Below, piece after piece: positions 61,601 through 64,000 of a stretch of DNA of 64,000 bases (positions are counted from its first letter, which is position 1; the number at the start of each line of letters is the position of its first letter). This stretch comes from an uncultured Prevotella sp. GTDB taxonomy: Bacteria; Bacteroidota; Bacteroidia; Bacteroidales; Bacteroidaceae. The notes under the pieces were generated by a model that saw only the letters and a program-made list of their open reading frames with translations, searched no databases and had not been told where the DNA came from. The DNA is taken from the NCBI GenBank assembly GCA_900315635.1, contig OMZV01000015.1:1-64000 (forward strand), read 5' to 3'. Position numbers and translations under genes: made by a program.

Positions 61601-61877
61601 TAATGCTCCCGGAGTATTCGTCTATGACAACAGTTACATCAAGTGCCGTGAGATTACCCTCTCTTATCAGGTGCCTAACTCATGGTTGCTGAAGAACCTG
61701 AAGTGGGTTAAGGGCGCAAGCATCTCCTTCGTTACACGTAACCCATTCATCGTTTGGAAGAACATTCCTAACATCGACCCGGATTCAAACTACAACAACA
61801 CCACCGGTATGGGACTTGAGTATGGCTCACTGCCATCACGCAAGAGCTATGGTTTCAACGTGAATCTGAAGTTTTAA
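58692..61877 (+). CDS. SusC-like TonB-dependent outer-membrane transporter
   Basis: 1061 residues. After a signal peptide (residues 1-~28) comes a carboxypeptidase D-like domain (ITGTVTDGQEPIIGATVRVKG), the TonB plug (ALGYGVGEVKGEELQ; YVIDGVPLDN; IESMSVLKGPAASALYGSRASHGVILITTKK) and a 22-strand barrel ending in NLKF. It takes up oligosaccharides across the outer membrane together with the SusD-like lid. First gene of the locus, divergent from its regulator. Confidence 0.97.
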   Translation: MSKKRKLIFMLCAGSMMIPPLAATAIAGNLVGIEQQNTQITGTVTDGQEPIIGATVRVKGTKIAAITDLDGQFFINAKPGDILEISYVGYATQEVKAVKGVNVVLKEDAKAMDEVVVTALGIKRERKALGYGVGEVKGEELQKAKETNVINSLAGKVAGLVVSQTAGGASGSTRVILRGSTEMTGNNQPLYVIDGVPLDNTNYGSAGTSGGYDLGDGISSINPDDIESMSVLKGPAASALYGSRASHGVILITTKKAAAGKDSFSIEYNGSFTWETQLAKWDDIQQIYGMGSNGNYSVDAVSNTNKSWGPKADGGNMLTYYDGVSRPYKIIPNNTSDFFRTGSTQTNSVILGATSGKSGVRFTFTDMRNKDIVPNSNMSRDIFNLRANTSLGKLDLDFSGNYTREHVLNRPALGDSKSNIGKNLMTLATTYDANWLRTYENANGEYANWNGMDPYNVNPYWDVYKNKNNSDKDAFRLTGKAVYNFTPHFKLQATLGADLNYYDFDDFKYPTSPGFESGRLQSQNFKNRMYNFELLALYNNSWGKWDFNGTLGGNIYRVNNHTTTTTGQDMSIRDVVSISSFNEVATVPSSYRKRINSLYGSVSLGWNHLLYLDATLRGDQSSTLPTSHNEYVYPSFSGSFVFSDLLKWSAMPYGKLRLSWAQVGSDTDPYQLGLNYTKATYAYSGYNIAYINNTTIPNKNLKPTKTNSFEVGLEAKFLNNRISLDATYYRQSSKNQIMGMATSWTSGYTYRLINAGEIDNNGIEIQLGTRPIQTKDFSWDVNLNFAKNSNKVKKLVDGMDMFELEKATWCNVEVAAVVGENFGSIVGPDFKRNAQGQILIDPNSGLPEYDQSNHILGNASWDWTGGLTTTLTYKNLSLNAVFDVKVGADLYSMSARASYESGKAKETLQGREQWYVSEEQRKAAGVQAGTANWKATGGFIAPGVIDNGDGTYRPNDIYVNPEDYWMSVSRNAPGVFVYDNSYIKCREITLSYQVPNSWLLKNLKWVKGASISFVTRNPFIVWKNIPNIDPDSNYNNTTGMGLEYGSLPSRKSYGFNVNLKF

Positions 61878-61903
61878 TTAAACCCCTTAGCTAATAAGTC
61901 AAT

Positions 61904-63613
61904 ATGAAAACTTTTAAATATAACATAAGACATAAAGGTTTGAGGCTTTTACCTTTCTACCTTTTTACCTTTTTACTTTTAGCCGCCTCTTGCTCGTCGG
62001 ACGACGACATGACGAGACTGAACACAGACCCGACAAAGGCTCCTGATGTTGATGCCAGCTCACAGCTTACAACAGCTGAGCTGCAGACCTACGGCGACCT
62101 TGGTGAGGTAGAGCTGAACCGTAACTATATCTACGGATTCACCCAGCAGCTCGCCGGCTCATGGAACACCACTAACTATGGTGGACGCCAGATGGCGGAC
62201 GACAACGAGATGCAGCGTATGTGGACCACATGGTACAACCAGAGCATCAAGAACCTCGTCGACGCTATCAACAAGACCGACGGCGATGAAACACAGGCTA
62301 ATGTCAACGCCGCATCAAAGATTTACTTCGTCTACATGATGTCTGTAATCACCGATACTTACGGCAACGTGCCTTACACAGAGGCAGGACGCGGATATAT
62401 CAACAATATCGCCAATCCTAAGTATGATGACCAGAAGGACATCTACTATAACTTCTTCGAGAAGCTCGACTCTGCCGTTCAGGAGCTCAACGCCAATGGC
62501 GGAAAGATCTCCAGCGATGTCATCTATCAGGGCGATATAACCAAGTGGAAGAAGCTTGCCAACTCTCTCCGTCTGCGCTACGCAATGCGTATCAGCGATG
62601 TTGACCCTGAGAAGGCACAGGCTGAGTTTACAAAGGCTCTGCAAGCCGATGGCGGTATCATCGACAATTCTTCCGACGATGCCCTCATCCACTACATGAA
62701 GGTTGCCAACAGCTTCGGTCAGGAGAGCTACACCGACTATCGCCGCAACGCTATGTCGATGCTCTTCTTCGGAAACGACCCTGCCAACAACCCAAGCTAC
62801 ATCTGCTCTACATTCTTCAATCTGATGAACGACAGCAAGGACCCGCGTACATTTATCTTCGCACGCAACTACTGGGATAAGATTATGAACATCAGCACAG
62901 GTGAGAATCGTATCGATGTAACCGCAGAGGTACTTGCCCAGGGCAAGGAGCAGCCAAACAATCCTGGCGGATTCTCATGGGAGCCTTGGCCAAGCGGCTT
63001 TCACAGCACATATCTTGACTCACTGGCTCAGTACAACCCTGACATCAAAGCGCAGGGAACTGACCTCGACCGTGAGTGCGAGCCTAAGCTTGCCAACAAC
63101 TTCCTCAGCAACGACAACCCGGGCGTTGTCATCACATCTGCCGAGGTTAAGTTCCTTCTCGCTGAGGCTACATCTAAGGGATGGATCTCAAGCTACGGCT
63201 CAGTTGCCGACCTCTATCGTGAAGGCGTCCGTGCATCAATGGACCTGCTCAGCGACAACTACGGCACAGAGCGTGTAAGCGATGACGACTTCAACACCTT
63301 CATCCAGAACAACCCTGTAGGCTACACTGCTGAGAACCAGAAGCGTGCCATAAACACACAGGCTTACATCCTCCACTTCCTCGATCCTAACGAGTGCTGG
63401 GCTAACGTCCGCCGTTCAGGCTATCCGCAGCTCCAGTCAGCTTCTCACTACAACTTCACCCTCGACCCGACCAGCGACGGCGACGACATTCCGGTCCGCC
63501 TGAAGTATCCGACTCTCGAGTCAAGCTACAACAAGGCAAACTACAACGATGCTCTTCAGCGCATGGGCGGTACCGACAGCTGGCACACTCATGTCTGGTG
63601 GGACGTCAAGTAA
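61904..63613 (+). CDS. SusD-like surface glycan-binding lipoprotein
   Basis: 569 residues. A lipoprotein signal (LLPFYLFTFLLLAASCSSDDD) is followed by the all-helical SusD fold, with TPR-like WKKLANSLRLRYAMRISDVD and FLLAEATSKGW motifs and a C-terminal ANVRRSGYP segment of the SusD-like_2 group. It forms the surface lid of the SusC transporter. The signal peptide is encoded by 8-bp TTTTTACC repeats, shared with the next gene. It lies 26 bp after susC. Confidence 0.95.
   Translation: MKTFKYNIRHKGLRLLPFYLFTFLLLAASCSSDDDMTRLNTDPTKAPDVDASSQLTTAELQTYGDLGEVELNRNYIYGFTQQLAGSWNTTNYGGRQMADDNEMQRMWTTWYNQSIKNLVDAINKTDGDETQANVNAASKIYFVYMMSVITDTYGNVPYTEAGRGYINNIANPKYDDQKDIYYNFFEKLDSAVQELNANGGKISSDVIYQGDITKWKKLANSLRLRYAMRISDVDPEKAQAEFTKALQADGGIIDNSSDDALIHYMKVANSFGQESYTDYRRNAMSMLFFGNDPANNPSYICSTFFNLMNDSKDPRTFIFARNYWDKIMNISTGENRIDVTAEVLAQGKEQPNNPGGFSWEPWPSGFHSTYLDSLAQYNPDIKAQGTDLDRECEPKLANNFLSNDNPGVVITSAEVKFLLAEATSKGWISSYGSVADLYREGVRASMDLLSDNYGTERVSDDDFNTFIQNNPVGYTAENQKRAINTQAYILHFLDPNECWANVRRSGYPQLQSASHYNFTLDPTSDGDDIPVRLKYPTLESSYNKANYNDALQRMGGTDSWHTHVWWDVK
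61947..61980 (+). repeat. 8-bp repeat (TTTTACCT) in a signal peptide
   Basis: Four near-exact 8-base units encode LPFYLFTFLLL of the SusD-like signal peptide. A change of one unit would shift the frame ahead of the lipidation cysteine. Confidence 0.6.
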
Positions 63614-63669
63614 GTGAAGAGTGAAGAATTAAGAGTGAAGAATTAAAGTGTATTTAAATAGATATAACA

Positions 63670-64000
63670 ATGAAAATATATAATATAGTAAAGGGCAAGG
63701 GCATCTTTTTACCTTTATACCTTTTTACCTTTTTACTTTTGTTCGTGTCTTGTAGCGATGACGACCCGTTCTCGACTATAACACCGGACGACAACCCGAT
63801 GATTATCTCACCGGTGTTCCCGGACAGAAATGCTGACGGCTCCCTGCCTACAATCAGCACATTCTATCGCGACTCAGCCTTCGTCTACAATGTAATCGTC
63901 ACTCCTAAGGAGTACACCACAGTGACATGGAATATCGATGGCGAGCAGGTTGCCGAGGGCGACTCCATCAATATCAGTCTGCCTGCAGGAACCTACGACC
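63670..64000 (+). CDS. surface lipoprotein of the SusCD locus, 3' end off the window
   Basis: Starts at ATG 63670 and continues past 64000 (110 codons visible). It begins MKIYNIVKGKGIFLPLYLFTFLLLFVSCSDDD, a lipoprotein signal with an acidic export tag after the cysteine, as in Bacteroidetes surface lipoproteins. The following EYTTVTWNIDGEQVAEGDSINISLPAGTYD resembles a PKD/Ig-like domain, as in surface glycan-binding proteins located third in Sus-type loci. It lies 56 bp after the susD stop. Likely SGBP; catalytic function cannot be excluded. Confidence 0.75.
   Translation, partial: MKIYNIVKGKGIFLPLYLFTFLLLFVSCSDDDPFSTITPDDNPMIISPVFPDRNADGSLPTISTFYRDSAFVYNVIVTPKEYTTVTWNIDGEQVAEGDSINISLPAGTYD
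63706..63740 (+). repeat. 8-bp repeat (TTTTTACC) in a signal peptide
   Basis: Four units with one substitution encode LPLYLFTFLLL of the partial lipoprotein's signal peptide. Same unit as at 61947 and 43646. Confidence 0.6.

Overview
The window is bacterial chromosome from a member of the order Bacteroidales, probably Prevotellaceae or Muribaculaceae. The evidence is Bacteroidetes-type promoters (TTTG, about 20 bp, TAnnTTTG) ahead of many genes, type IX secretion (T9SS) C-terminal tails, a SusC/SusD polysaccharide locus with a hybrid two-component regulator, a smalltalk-type small protein beside an HU homologue, and a Rpn-type nuclease. No species can be fixed from sequence reading alone. All names rest on motif and family recognition, not on database searches.

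Layout. 0-9 kb is a degraded accessory zone: a transposase remnant, a partial HNH nuclease, a large T9SS surface protein, a TPR/LuxR-type regulator, a YafQ-like toxin-antitoxin pair and a broken tyrosine recombinase, with an 85-bp direct repeat at 61 and 7526. 9-18.7 kb holds two DMT-family exporters and a tRNA-Ser. Around these lie about two dozen copies of a degenerate TGTCGC motif, mostly in opposite orientations on the two sides. An AT-rich desert follows, then a low-GC cluster of membrane protein, ParA, ribbon-helix-helix-like partner, M15 peptidase, HU homologue and smalltalk-like protein; this looks like a partition or replicon module. 18.9-32.4 kb carries hybrid cluster protein with a palindromic operator, two large secreted proteins each followed by a small acidic protein, an FMN/4Fe-4S membrane protein, GreA, and a decayed stretch of T9SS gene fragments with tandem repeats.

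32.9-42.7 kb is a tight eight-gene operon and the main candidate for an undescribed system. It encodes a homocysteine methyltransferase module, a corrinoid protein, a MetH-type reactivation protein, a GH141-like beta-helix protein, a YicI-like GH31 alpha-xylosidase, a UroD/MtaA-like methyltransferase, an SSS transporter and a secreted nuclease. It resembles a split methionine synthase in which a UroD-like protein replaces the folate module, joined to glycan cleavage and import. My reading is corrinoid-dependent demethylation of an O-methylated sugar with transfer of the methyl group to homocysteine.

42.7-54.3 kb is mostly housekeeping: a phosphate acyltransferase, small membrane proteins, a CapD-like dehydratase, a PfkB kinase with a FucP-like permease, a ureohydrolase-like protein, tRNA-Val, a Rpn nuclease, a TPM/LemA pair and an ammonium transporter. 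54.4-64 kb is the start of a polysaccharide-utilisation locus (regulator, SusC, SusD, next surface lipoprotein) that runs off the window. Short dispersed palindromes and 8-, 14- and 32-bp tandem repeats are scattered between genes.
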